Source: Opitutaceae bacterium
GTDB taxonomy: Bacteria; Verrucomicrobiota; Verrucomicrobiia; Opitutales; Opitutaceae
Assembly (NCBI GenBank): GCA_041395105.1
Contig: JAWLBB010000004.1
Span: forward strand, 1 to 64,000
Direction of reading: 5' to 3'
DNA: 64,000 nt
Shown piece by piece: positions 37,668-46,033 of the stretch (position 1 is its first letter; each line of letters begins with the position of its first letter). A program made the position numbers and the translations under genes. The notes under the pieces were generated by a model, which did not search any database, had not been told where the DNA came from, and was given only the letters and a program-made list of their open reading frames with translations.

Positions 37668-38711
37668 ATGAGCAAGGCGCGTGTGACCCTTGCCGATGTG
37701 GCTCGAAGAGCCGGTGTCCATCCGACGACCGTTTCAGTGGCGCTGCGCGACAGTCCCCGGATCCCCGAGAAGACGAGGGTGCGGTTGAAGCTGATTGCCG
37801 AGGAAATGGGTTATGTGCCGGATCCCGGGGCGCGTGCCCTGGCGGGCTACCGGGGGAATACGAACGCTCCGAGGTCGGTGATTCCCATCGGCTACATCAC
37901 CAATTGGCATACGCGTTGGGGTTGGAAAGAGGTGACGGCCCACCCGGATTTCTTCGAGGGGGCGAGTCAGCGGGCGGCGGAGCTCGGACTCTCCATCGAG
38001 CACTTCTGGTTGCGGGAGCCGGGTCTGACCCACGGACGTCTCAGCCAGATCCTCGATTCCCGCGGGATCACCGGCATCATCATTGCATCGCACGTCCGGG
38101 AAATTGATGAAGAGCTGCAATTCGCCTGGGAACGGTTCAGTGCGGTCAAGATCGACTATTTTCCCCATTTCCCGGAGTTGGCGATGGTGACCAGTGACCA
38201 GATGAACGCGGTCCGCATCGCCGTGCAGAGGGCGTTGGCTGCGGGTTACCGGCGGATCGGCTTTGTCATGGACGACGGCTATGATATCACGGTGGATCGC
38301 CTTTGGAGCGCCGGTTTCGTCTGGGAACAGCAGGCGATTCATCCGGCAGACCGAATTCCGGCCTACATGATACCCGGGAATGCGCCGCTGAACGAGTGGA
38401 TTCGTGAACACCGGCCCGATGTGATCATCGGCAAGGCAGAATGGGTATTGCCGACCCTGAACGGGATGGGTTTGGCGGTTCCCCGGGATATGAGTTTCAT
38501 CGATGTGTTTCTCGAGGATGCCACCGGTGAGTTGGCCGGAGTCCGGCAGAATCACTGCTCGGTGGGTGCCGCCGCGGTCGATATTCTTTCCGGACTGATC
38601 CGTCACAATTCGCGGGGCATACCTGAAATCCCGATCCGCACATTAATCGAGGGTACGTGGGTGGATGGGCGCTCGTTACCCGGCAGACATGCCGTCAGCC
38701 GCACCCGGTGA
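37668..38711 (+). CDS. LacI-family transcriptional regulator
   Basis: 347 residues. The N-terminal helix-turn-helix and hinge are classic: VTLADVARRAGVHPTTVSVA, PEKTRVRLKLIAEEMGYVPD. The ligand-binding domain follows (GITGIIIASHVREID; RRIGFVMDDGYD; DVIIGKAEWVLPTLNGMG; VGAAAVDILSGLI), a periplasmic-binding-protein fold that usually senses a sugar. It lies 44 bp upstream of the haloperoxidase gene on the same strand. Its targets are unknown: it could control the neighbouring CRTAC1-like genes, or in trans the palindromes at 14093-14161, whose central CG fits this family. No copy of that palindrome was noticed near this gene. Confidence 0.92.
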   Translation: MSKARVTLADVARRAGVHPTTVSVALRDSPRIPEKTRVRLKLIAEEMGYVPDPGARALAGYRGNTNAPRSVIPIGYITNWHTRWGWKEVTAHPDFFEGASQRAAELGLSIEHFWLREPGLTHGRLSQILDSRGITGIIIASHVREIDEELQFAWERFSAVKIDYFPHFPELAMVTSDQMNAVRIAVQRALAAGYRRIGFVMDDGYDITVDRLWSAGFVWEQQAIHPADRIPAYMIPGNAPLNEWIREHRPDVIIGKAEWVLPTLNGMGLAVPRDMSFIDVFLEDATGELAGVRQNHCSVGAAAVDILSGLIRHNSRGIPEIPIRTLIEGTWVDGRSLPGRHAVSRTR

Positions 38712-38755
38712 ACGCGACATTGACCTGACCGGCTCTCACGTATTGGGTGATTCCC

Positions 38756-40015
38756 ATGAGTAGCAGAAGGGTTGTATGTGCGTTTCTCTACGGTTTGGTC
38801 CTGTCCACGTTCTCTGGCGCGGCCGCGGAAAATCCGATTCTCTCCTGGAACGAGGAAGTGGTCAACACGACCCGGCTTTCCCGGAATCCGGCACCGGTGG
38901 CCGCTCTTCATTTTGCGACGTTTCATGTAGCGCTGTTCGACACGGTGAACAGCTTCAGCGGCACCTATGAGGGCTGGTTGATCCATGACCGGGCTCCCGA
39001 GGGCGCGGATCCAGATGCGGCGGTGGCCAGTGCGGCGCGAACCGTGCTGGATGCCCTGTGGAAAGGCGAGGCCAATCCCCTGAATATCGAGGCCGCCTAC
39101 CTTCGCGCCATCGAGCGGATACCGGAAGGGGCCTCCAGGGAGGCCGGGGTGGCCTGGGGACGGAAGGTCGCCGAGGCAGTCCTGACGGAGCGGGCCAGGA
39201 CACCCCTATTGCCGCCCGAAGAGGACTATACCAGTACTGAACCCGGGATCTGGCGGGGGACGCCCCCGGGATTCCGGCCACCGGTGGCCCCACGGCTCGA
39301 CGAGGTGAAGCCCTTTGTCGTGGAATCCGCCTCCCAGTTCAGGGCTCCGCCTCCACCGGCGTTCGACTCCCGGGAATACGCCGAAGAGATCGCTTATGTG
39401 AACCGGGTCGGGGCGCGGGATGGAGCCGAGCGCACGGAGTACCAGACCCTGAGCTCGCCCTTCTGGTCGGACGACCTCGGCACAGCCTCGCCTCCGGGAC
39501 ACTGGAATGTGATCGCACGGGATATCGTCAGGCACAGGGGACTCTCGACCCTGGAGACGGCTCGCCTCTATGCGCTGCTCAACATGGCGGCAGCCGACGC
39601 GGGCATCACCTGTTGGGAAACCAAGTACCACTACCGCATGTGGCGCCCGGAAACTGCCATCCGGGAGATGGATACATCGATGAATCCCTGGACTCAACAG
39701 AATCCCGATTTCATTCCAAATATGGCCTCGCCTGCTTTTCCATCCTACACGTCGGGCCACAGCACCTACACCGCGGCCATGACCCGGCTGCTCGAACGCT
39801 TCCTGGGAACCGATGAGGTCGAGTTCACCTGCACCTCGGACGGCTTGCCGGGCGCGGTCCGCTCCTTCCGCAGACTCTCGGAGGCGCGGAACGAAGTGGG
39901 CATGAGCCGGATCTGGGGCGGCATCCACATCATGTCCGACAATCTCGAGGGCCAGAAGGCCGGTATCCGGGTTGCGGATTGGGTATTCGAACATAGCCTG
40001 CTTCCTTTGGACTGA
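38756..40015 (+). CDS. Vanadium-dependent haloperoxidase (PAP2 superfamily), secreted
   Basis: 419 residues with a signal peptide (FLYGLVLSTFSGAAAENP). Every vanadate ligand of chloroperoxidase-type enzymes is present with the correct spacing: Lys290 and Arg297 in KYHYRMWRPETAI, Ser-Gly-His 333-335 in PSYTSGHSTYTA, Arg385 and His391 in SRIWGGIHI. Such enzymes oxidise halides with peroxide, and some relatives act as phosphatases. ATG at 38756 is chosen; the frame also has GTG at 38747. It is followed 97 bp later by CRTAC1-like gene 3. Bacterial vanadium haloperoxidases are known elsewhere next to secreted proteins, but the target here is unknown. Confidence 0.9.
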   Translation: MSSRRVVCAFLYGLVLSTFSGAAAENPILSWNEEVVNTTRLSRNPAPVAALHFATFHVALFDTVNSFSGTYEGWLIHDRAPEGADPDAAVASAARTVLDALWKGEANPLNIEAAYLRAIERIPEGASREAGVAWGRKVAEAVLTERARTPLLPPEEDYTSTEPGIWRGTPPGFRPPVAPRLDEVKPFVVESASQFRAPPPPAFDSREYAEEIAYVNRVGARDGAERTEYQTLSSPFWSDDLGTASPPGHWNVIARDIVRHRGLSTLETARLYALLNMAAADAGITCWETKYHYRMWRPETAIREMDTSMNPWTQQNPDFIPNMASPAFPSYTSGHSTYTAAMTRLLERFLGTDEVEFTCTSDGLPGAVRSFRRLSEARNEVGMSRIWGGIHIMSDNLEGQKAGIRVADWVFEHSLLPLD

Positions 40016-40112
40016 CTCAACGCCAACGCGGCGGAGGGATGGTTGCCCGCCCCCCCTTTCACCGGGTTCCGGTGAAAGCACGCCGCCTCAACCTCCGCCT
40101 TTGCTTCCTCTG

Positions 40113-43100
40113 ATGCTGTCCGCCCGACGTTCCCCCCTGGTTGTCTCGATCGCGTTGCTGGCGGGTTGGTCCGGCGGGTTCGCTTATGAGACGCGACCGC
40201 TTCGCACCTCGACTCCGGCCGCCCCCGGAGCCAGGCCCTTCTCTCTCCTCTCGGAAGAGCAGACCCACGTGAACGTGCCCAATGTATTTGACGACCCGAG
40301 CATGTGGGGCGCTCGTTTCCGGGAGTTGACCCTGGGATCGGTGGAGACCGGGATCGCGATTGCGGATTTTGATCAGGATGGCCAGCCGGACATTTTCGCC
40401 ATCTCGAAAAACGGACCCTGTGCCCTCTATCGACAGGTCGCGCCCTTCATTTTCGTGGATGTGGCCGCGGTGGCGGGGGTGACCTGCCCCGGCCCGGCGA
40501 ACAACACCGGAGCCACCGCGGTCGACATCAACCAGGACGGCGCGATGGATCTTTATGTCTGTCGCAACGACGCGCCCAATCTTCTGTTCATCAACAATGG
40601 CGACGGCACCTTCGAGGAGCGTGCCGCCGAATACGGTCTGGCGGTGCGGGATTCCTCGGTTCATGCGCTTTTCGCGGATTATGATCGGGACGGCGATCTC
40701 GATGCCTATCTGGTGACCAATATCCTGGACTTTGACCGGAATCCGAAGGGCCGTCCGGACTACCTTTTCCGCAACAATGGCGACGGGACATTCGTCGATG
40801 TGGCGGAGTCTGCCGGGATCTGGGGTGCCACCCAGGGTCATACCGCGATCTGGTTTGATCCGAACGGTGATGGCTGGCCCGACCTTTATGTGGCCAACGA
40901 TTTTGAAACACCGGACCGCTTTTATCTCAACAAGGGTGACGGCACCTTTGCCGATGTCGTTGATCAGCGCCTGCCACACGTGACCTATTTCTCGATGGGG
41001 GCCGATTCAGGAGACCTCAACAACGATGGCCTGGTTGATTTCATGGTGGCGGACATGCGCGACCGTACCCATGCGGAATACCTGACCGGAATCGAAGAGA
41101 TGGGCCGGGGCCTTTGGGAGATGGAACGGGTTTCCGAACTGGTCCCCCAGTACATGTGGAATGCTGTTTACCTGAACTCGGGAACCGAACGTTTCCTCGA
41201 GGTGGCCCACCTTCTGGGAATGTACGCGACCGGCTGGACCTTTGGCGCCCGTTTTGCCGACCTGGACACGGACGGCCGGCTCGACGCCTTCTTCACCACC
41301 GGCATGATCCGCAACTTCCTGGATGCCGATCTGGTCGACCGGCAGAACCGGGCGCCGTCGCTGGCCGCCCGCGCAGCGATGTGGAAGACGACCGGACCGA
41401 GAACCGAAACGACCCTGGCCTACCGCAACCTCGGCGACCTCGCCTTTGCGGATGTATCCGAAGAATGGGGTCTGAACCAGGCGGGCGTGGCTTTTGGTTG
41501 TGCCCTGGCCGACCTTGACGGAGACGGCGACCTTGACCTGGTCTACTCGAATTACGGCGCACCACCCACGATCATCCGCAACGACCATTCGGGAGGTCAC
41601 CGGATCCTCGTCAGGCTCGAGGGACGGGCGCCGAATCGCGACGGGATCGGATCCGAGTTGATCCTTGAGTCAGCCTCGGGCCGACAGGTCCGGCAGCTCT
41701 TCACCGAAAGGGGCATTGTGGCCAGCGAACCTCCGCTCGTGCATTTTGGGCTGGGGGACGACGCGGTCGTCTCAAAACTGACGATCCGTTGGCCTCTGGG
41801 CCAGGTGCAGGAACTTGAAGACCTGCCGGTGGATCGTCTGATTGTGGTGAAGGAACCGCCCCGGGATGAGGAACGGGTTTCTCCGGCTGTCGCGATGGCT
41901 CGCGGCCATCCGAAGGCCGATTTTCAGGAGAATGCCGCCGACCGCGGGATCAGGCATATCAGCCGGATTCGTCCTTTTGACGAATTCACCCGGCAACGGC
42001 TGTTGCCCCGTCGGATGAATGGTCAGGGGCCTGCGCTGGCCACGGGCGATGTCAACTCGGACGGACGGGTGGACGTCTTCATCACCGGCCTGGGCGGGCA
42101 GTCGGGCGTGCTCTATCTCGGAAAGGATGATGGCGGGTTTTCGGTGGCGGATTCACAGCCCTGGGCAGCGGCTGCGGAAGCGGAGGATCTCGGGGCGGTC
42201 TTTGCCGACGTCGACGGCGACGGTCATCCCGATCTCGTCGTCGCGGCCGGAGGGGTGGCGGTGGAGCGTGGGGATCCCCTCCTGAATGACCGGATCTATC
42301 TCAACGACGGGAGGGGGCACTTTCTTCCGGTCGCCATGGGCGCGCTTCCTCCCGACGGAGAGAGTGGCGGGGCGGTCGCGGCTGATGATTTTGATGGAGA
42401 TGGCCGGGTCGATCTCTTCGTGGGCGGGCGGCTGGTTCCGGGACATTATCCGGAGACCCCCCGGAGCTTCCTCTATCGCAATAACGGCGACGGGACCTTC
42501 GTTGATGTGACGGACAGCCTCGCCCCGGATCTGCGTTCGATCGGCATGGTCACGGCGGCCGAGTGGGCGGATCTGGACGGCGATGGGAAGGTCGACCTCG
42601 TGCTGGCGCTGGAATGGGGGCCGATTACCTGTCTGCGCAATACCGGGACGGGCCTTGTCCCGCTGGATGATCAATCGGGATTGTCTGAGCGGACGGGGTG
42701 GTGGAGCGCCCTGGCGGTGGCCGACGTCAATGGCGACGGCCGATTGGACCTGGTCGCCGGTAATGTGGGACTGAATACGAAGTACCGGGCGAGCGTTGAC
42801 AAACCGGCGGTTCTCTTCGCCGGGGTCTTTGATCGTTCAGGAAGTGAGCAGCTGGTTGAAGCGCGGTTCTCGGAAGGTCGCCTGATGCCCGAGCGAGGAC
42901 GGAGCAAACTGAGCTATGTCTTCCCCTGGATTACCCGTAAGTTTCCCACGTTTTTGGCCTTCTCCAAGGCCAGTGTTGAGGACATTTTCGGAGTGGAGCG
43001 ATTGTCGGGGGTTCGCAGACTGACGGCGACCGAGCTGGCCAGCGGTGTTTATCTGAATCTGTCGGGACCGGGGAAGATGCGGTTCGAGTTCCATCGTCTT

Positions 43101-43415
43101 CCGCGTGAGGCCCAGATTGCCCCGATAAATGCCGTGGTGGCCCGTGATCTTGATGGCGACGGCACGATCGATCTGGCCTGTGTGGGCAACCAGTTTGGCC
43201 CGGAACCCAGTACCGGTCGTTTCGACGGTGGACTGGGTGTGATCCTGAAGGGGGACGGCCGCGGCGGATTCCAGGCCGAGTCGCCGGCTCGATCGGGATT
43301 TGTTGTTCCCGGAGAGGCGCGTTCGGTCGCGGCCCTGGAGTCGGAGGCTGATGCGGGACCTTCCCTCCTGGTGGGACGGAGCGGCGGACCGGTCCTGCTT
43401 TTCACGCCTGACTGA
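40113..43415 (+). CDS. Secreted FG-GAP/ASPIC-UnbV protein 3 (CRTAC1-like)
   Basis: 1,100 residues from MLSARRSPLV, with signal peptide (VVSIALLAGWSGGFA). It carries the same double-propeller design: FG-GAP repeats (DFDQDGQPDIF; DINQDGAMDLY; DYDRDGDLDAY), ASPIC/UnbV domain at about 505-580 (PNRDGIGSELILES; PPLVHFGLGDDAVV; LTIRWPLG), then a second propeller (DVDGDGHPDLV; DFDGDGRVDLF; DLDGDGKVDLV). It keeps the family segment NVGLNTKYRASVDKPAVL also found in copies 1 and 2 (NVGLNTVYSYF; NLGLNTPYHAS). It is the only one of the three next to the haloperoxidase. The frame is open to 39972, but that overlaps the haloperoxidase gene. The DUF255-like gene follows 120 bp later. Confidence 0.9.
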   Translation: MLSARRSPLVVSIALLAGWSGGFAYETRPLRTSTPAAPGARPFSLLSEEQTHVNVPNVFDDPSMWGARFRELTLGSVETGIAIADFDQDGQPDIFAISKNGPCALYRQVAPFIFVDVAAVAGVTCPGPANNTGATAVDINQDGAMDLYVCRNDAPNLLFINNGDGTFEERAAEYGLAVRDSSVHALFADYDRDGDLDAYLVTNILDFDRNPKGRPDYLFRNNGDGTFVDVAESAGIWGATQGHTAIWFDPNGDGWPDLYVANDFETPDRFYLNKGDGTFADVVDQRLPHVTYFSMGADSGDLNNDGLVDFMVADMRDRTHAEYLTGIEEMGRGLWEMERVSELVPQYMWNAVYLNSGTERFLEVAHLLGMYATGWTFGARFADLDTDGRLDAFFTTGMIRNFLDADLVDRQNRAPSLAARAAMWKTTGPRTETTLAYRNLGDLAFADVSEEWGLNQAGVAFGCALADLDGDGDLDLVYSNYGAPPTIIRNDHSGGHRILVRLEGRAPNRDGIGSELILESASGRQVRQLFTERGIVASEPPLVHFGLGDDAVVSKLTIRWPLGQVQELEDLPVDRLIVVKEPPRDEERVSPAVAMARGHPKADFQENAADRGIRHISRIRPFDEFTRQRLLPRRMNGQGPALATGDVNSDGRVDVFITGLGGQSGVLYLGKDDGGFSVADSQPWAAAAEAEDLGAVFADVDGDGHPDLVVAAGGVAVERGDPLLNDRIYLNDGRGHFLPVAMGALPPDGESGGAVAADDFDGDGRVDLFVGGRLVPGHYPETPRSFLYRNNGDGTFVDVTDSLAPDLRSIGMVTAAEWADLDGDGKVDLVLALEWGPITCLRNTGTGLVPLDDQSGLSERTGWWSALAVADVNGDGRLDLVAGNVGLNTKYRASVDKPAVLFAGVFDRSGSEQLVEARFSEGRLMPERGRSKLSYVFPWITRKFPTFLAFSKASVEDIFGVERLSGVRRLTATELASGVYLNLSGPGKMRFEFHRLPREAQIAPINAVVARDLDGDGTIDLACVGNQFGPEPSTGRFDGGLGVILKGDGRGGFQAESPARSGFVVPGEARSVAALESEADAGPSLLVGRSGGPVLLFTPD

Positions 43416-43535
43416 ATCCGATCGGTGGACCGGGACCGGACGGGCGATTTTCGTGCCCGGGACACGGCCTTTTCTGACCAAACGGCACATTTCATCACTT
43501 TTAGGACAGCCTCTTGTCCCGAATCCGCTACACTG

Positions 43536-45365
43536 ATGGGCATGAAGCGGCTCTGTCTCGGTTTGGTTTTCCTTCTTCCTTTCAACAGCTTCGTGTCGGC
43601 CGAGGATCTCGGTCAAGCGCGCTCGGCCTTTATCCGGGATCACGCCGGGTCGCCGGTGCACTGGATGGCCTGGGGGGAGGGCGTCTTTGAGCGCTCCCGC
43701 GAAGAGAACAAACCCGTCTTCCTGGTCATCGGCACTTTCTCCAGCGAGCTGGGTCGGGCCATGCGGGAGCAGTCGTTCGGGCACGAGGAAAACGCGGCAC
43801 TCCTGAACGAGAATTTCGTCTGTGTTCTTGTGGATCGGGACGAGTTTCCCGGACTCGCCGCGCTCAACCAGGTCTGGGTGCGTTCGATCAAACAACTGCG
43901 GGGGTGGCCTCTCAACCTCTGGCTGACGCCCGAGTTGAAGCCCTTTGAAGGCGCCAATTATCTGCCTCCGTCGGATGAATGGGGAAACGTAGGATTTGTC
44001 AGCATGACAAAGCAGGTGATTGCCGCGTGGAATGCGGACCCGGATTCACTGAGGAGGCGGGCGGAGGCCGATGCGGCCAGCGTGGAGTCGAATGAATCCA
44101 CCTCCGTCGGCGGTGCACTCGATGCGGCTGAACTCGCCGAATTGGTCGGGGAGTTCGGAGCGGACTGGATGGCGGTCCACGACGGGGAAACCCGGGGATT
44201 CGGAGATCCGCCGCGCTATCCGCAGCCGGAGCTGCTCCGGTTTCTGCTTCGCTCCGGAATTGACAGCCAGAAGGCGGCGGTGGCCACGCTTCATGCCATG
44301 GCGACGGGAGGCGTGCGTGATCCGCTCGATGGCGGCTTCTTTCGCTACGCCCGCGACGCGGGATGGCTCTTTCCCAATTTCCAGAAATCCGTGGCCGACC
44401 AGGCGAGGATTGCCCTGGCCTACCTCGATGCGGCCCGAATGACGGGCGACGCATTCTACGGAGCGATCGCACGCGGCGTCCTGGATTTCGCGCTGACTAT
44501 GAAAGCAGACGGGCACGGTTTCATCGCGACGGAAGATGGCATGTCCGATTCGATTCTGCCCGGTTTTCTCTGGGCGGCCGAGGAGATCCGGTCGATTGTC
44601 GGCAAACCGGAGGCCGATTCGTTTCTGCGTGCCTACGGTGCGACAGATGACGGCAATCTTCCCGGAGACATTTATCTCGGGGTCGATACTACCGGGAAGA
44701 ATGTCCTCCACGGCTTCGCGGATCCCGATGGTTTCCTGGAGGCACGAATGCGGCTTCTGGCCCACCGGGACGAACGGGCGAAGCCGCGACGCGACAGTGC
44801 GGCCACGAGCGGGACCCACGGCCTGCTGCTGACGGCGTTTGCGCGGGGTGGTGCAGAATTGGATGAACCGCGTTTCGTCCGAGCCGCCGCCGGCCTGGCC
44901 GGTTTTGTGCAGGATGAATGCGTGCTGCCGACCGGACTGTTGCGGGCGGGACCGGGAATCGAAAGTGAAGCGACGGCACGTGACTACGTGCTCGTGCTGG
45001 ATGGTCTGCTCACCTATGCCGAGACCGCCGGCGATGCGTCAGCGGCCGAATGGGGACGATCGCTGGCCGAAAAGACGGTCGCACGCTATGGGGATCCCGC
45101 CGCCGGGCGTTTCTTTGCCACGCCTGAAGCGGGTGGTCCCGGGATCTGGGCCCGGGTCCACCTGCCCCAACCGGACAAGACGGATCTCCCGGGGGCGGAG
45201 ACGGCTTTCATCGACGCCTGGAGCCGGCACGGACTGGGACATACTCTAGAGCTCGATATCGGACCCTATGTCACCGGAGTGGTCGACGCCATGGAGATGG
45301 ACATCGAACGGGCGAAAGGCGACCAATTGCTGGCGTTGAGGGTGTTCCTCGATGCCAGCCGTTGA
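43536..45365 (+). CDS. DUF255/YyaL-type (SPATA20-like) protein lacking the thioredoxin CxxC, exported
   Basis: About 610 residues with signal peptide (LCLGLVFLLPFNSFVSAED). The N-terminal thioredoxin-like domain aligns with the DUF255 family: NKPVFLVIGTF, then AALLNENFVCVLVDRDE and RGWPLNLWLTPELKPFEGAN. The usual STCHWCHVM active site reads TFSSELGRAM here, so both cysteines are gone. A C-terminal (alpha/alpha)6-barrel-like half follows (GGVRDPLDGGFFRYARDAGW; TSGTHGLLLTAFARGG). Intact relatives are usually cytosolic, and the signal peptide is unusual. ATG 43536 or 43542. Converges with the AbrB-like gene. Redox activity is unlikely. Confidence 0.8.
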   Translation: MGMKRLCLGLVFLLPFNSFVSAEDLGQARSAFIRDHAGSPVHWMAWGEGVFERSREENKPVFLVIGTFSSELGRAMREQSFGHEENAALLNENFVCVLVDRDEFPGLAALNQVWVRSIKQLRGWPLNLWLTPELKPFEGANYLPPSDEWGNVGFVSMTKQVIAAWNADPDSLRRRAEADAASVESNESTSVGGALDAAELAELVGEFGADWMAVHDGETRGFGDPPRYPQPELLRFLLRSGIDSQKAAVATLHAMATGGVRDPLDGGFFRYARDAGWLFPNFQKSVADQARIALAYLDAARMTGDAFYGAIARGVLDFALTMKADGHGFIATEDGMSDSILPGFLWAAEEIRSIVGKPEADSFLRAYGATDDGNLPGDIYLGVDTTGKNVLHGFADPDGFLEARMRLLAHRDERAKPRRDSAATSGTHGLLLTAFARGGAELDEPRFVRAAAGLAGFVQDECVLPTGLLRAGPGIESEATARDYVLVLDGLLTYAETAGDASAAEWGRSLAEKTVARYGDPAAGRFFATPEAGGPGIWARVHLPQPDKTDLPGAETAFIDAWSRHGLGHTLELDIGPYVTGVVDAMEMDIERAKGDQLLALRVFLDASR

Positions 45366-45385
45366 TCCGGCCTGGCCGGATCTAT
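45364..45385. terminator. Possible bidirectional hairpin between convergent genes
   Basis: GATCCGGCC and GGCCGGATC form a perfect inverted repeat around one T at 45373, followed by TATTT on the plus strand. It overlaps the stop codons of the DUF255-like and AbrB-like genes. The T-tract is weak, so this is tentative. Confidence 0.35.
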
Positions 45386-45648
45386 TTCCAGTCCCGGACG
45401 ACGAGGGTATCGCCTTCCTTCACCACCACAACCTTCTGCTTCTCCCTCCACCCGAGTTGGTCGATCAGCGACTTCGGGATGGTCACGTAGTAGGTGTAGG
45501 TGCCGGTCTTGGTGATCTTGCGAACCGGCTGGTTCTTGCTTCCGCGCAGGGCGGGGGCCTTCCTGCGGGCCGCCGGCTTCCGGGCAGCGGTCTTGCGGGT
45601 CTTCCTGGGGGCGGGCACCTTCTTCGTGGTGACGGTCTTCTTTTTCAT
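45382..45648 (-). CDS. AbrB/MazE-like DNA-binding protein with basic Lys/Ala-rich tail
   Basis: 88 residues. The first ~40 are a basic tail rich in Lys, Arg, Ala and Pro (KKVPAPRKTRKTAARKPAAR), like histone H1 or nucleoid proteins. Residues ~45-88 are a SpoVT/AbrB swapped-hairpin domain (GTYTYYVTIPKSLIDQLGWR, KQKVVVVKEGDTLVV). Such proteins bind palindromic DNA as dimers and are often autoregulators or antitoxins. Three copies of a palindrome spaced by exactly 39 bp start immediately upstream of its ATG, which makes them its probable operators. No toxin gene is recognisable next to it. It converges with the DUF255-like gene. Confidence 0.85.
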   Translation of the reverse strand: MKKKTVTTKKVPAPRKTRKTAARKPAARRKAPALRGSKNQPVRKITKTGTYTYYVTIPKSLIDQLGWREKQKVVVVKEGDTLVVRDWK

Positions 45649-45649
45649 G

Positions 45650-45748
45650 AAACCAAACGTAGCATGCTACGTTTGGTTTTCAAGATCAAAAGAAACCGTA
45701 GTATGCTACGTTTGGTTTTCAGGCTCAGGAAAAACCGTAGCATGCTGG
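45650..45748. promoter_or_regulatory. Three 39-bp-spaced GTAGCATGCTAC palindromes upstream of abrB-like gene
   Basis: GTAGCATGCTAC at 45659-45670, GTAGTATGCTAC at 45698-45709 and GTAGCATGCTGG at 45737-45748 are each exactly 39 bp apart. The intervening sequence (CGTTTGGTTTTCA near the start, AAACC at the end) is repeated too, so this is a tandem direct repeat of palindromes. The first copy extends to a perfect 30-bp palindrome (45650-45679) one base away from the start codon. It is an iteron-like operator array, probably bound by the AbrB-like protein. Confidence 0.7.
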
Positions 45749-45952
45749 AACGGCGCTTGGTTGGGGGTGCTGTCGTTGTTTTGTCTCGGACAACCGTTGC
45801 GGCTGGCCGGGGACGTCCAGCGCTACCACAGATGCTCCGATTTCAGTTGGTAGGGCGAGGGCCTCTGGACCCGCCGTCGAAGAGCAGTCAGCACCTCGTT
45901 GGCCGATCCGACTCTTTCGCTAACTAGGCGCCGTTCCAGTATCCTACGGTTT
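45732..45952. repeat. MITE-like segment with 25-bp imperfect inverted arms
   Basis: The left arm AAACCGTAGCATGCTGGAAC continuing GGCGC (45732-45756) matches in reverse complement the right arm GCGCCGTTCCAGTATCCTAC continuing GGTTT (45928-45952) at about 22 of 25 positions. The 171-bp interior has no credible gene but includes further GTAG-type hairpin units near 45812-45878. The left arm coincides with the third palindrome of the AbrB-like array. The whole 45649-46183 stretch holds no supported gene. Confidence 0.5.
45850..45878. repeat. Single REP-like unit, GTAGGGCGAGGGCC type
   Basis: GTAGGGCGAGGGCCTCTGGA followed by CCCGCCGTC closely resembles the right half of the element at 37519-37546 (GTAGGGCGGGACCGCTGGGC...). 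It lies inside the repeat-rich gap upstream of the glycosyltransferase-like gene. Confidence 0.5.
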
Positions 45953-46033
45953 GTTTGGGTCGCGGGTAGCAAGGGCAGCCTCTCGGAACCCGGCCGTGCT
46001 TCCAGGCACCGTCGCAATGGCCCGGGACAGGTC

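Noticed and set aside
37668..38711. Assigning the LacI regulator to the xylan operators with certainty
   Set aside because: The central CG fits the family, but the regulator is 23 kb away and no matching palindrome was noticed at its own promoter, so the link is kept only as a hypothesis.
45382..45648. AbrB-like gene as the antitoxin of a toxin-antitoxin pair
   Set aside because: No PIN, MazF or other toxin-like ORF lies on the same strand next to it; the neighbours are a convergent DUF255-like gene and a non-coding repeat region.
45650..45748. CRISPR-like array
   Set aside because: There are only three units. The 39-bp period is a direct tandem repeat with conserved spacing sequence rather than unique spacers, and no cas gene is nearby.
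45352..45927. Plus-strand frame containing tandem RSMLRLVF repeats
   Set aside because: The peptide repeat is only the translation of the 39-bp DNA iterons upstream of the AbrB-like gene. There is no ribosome-binding site and the frame crosses that gene in antisense.
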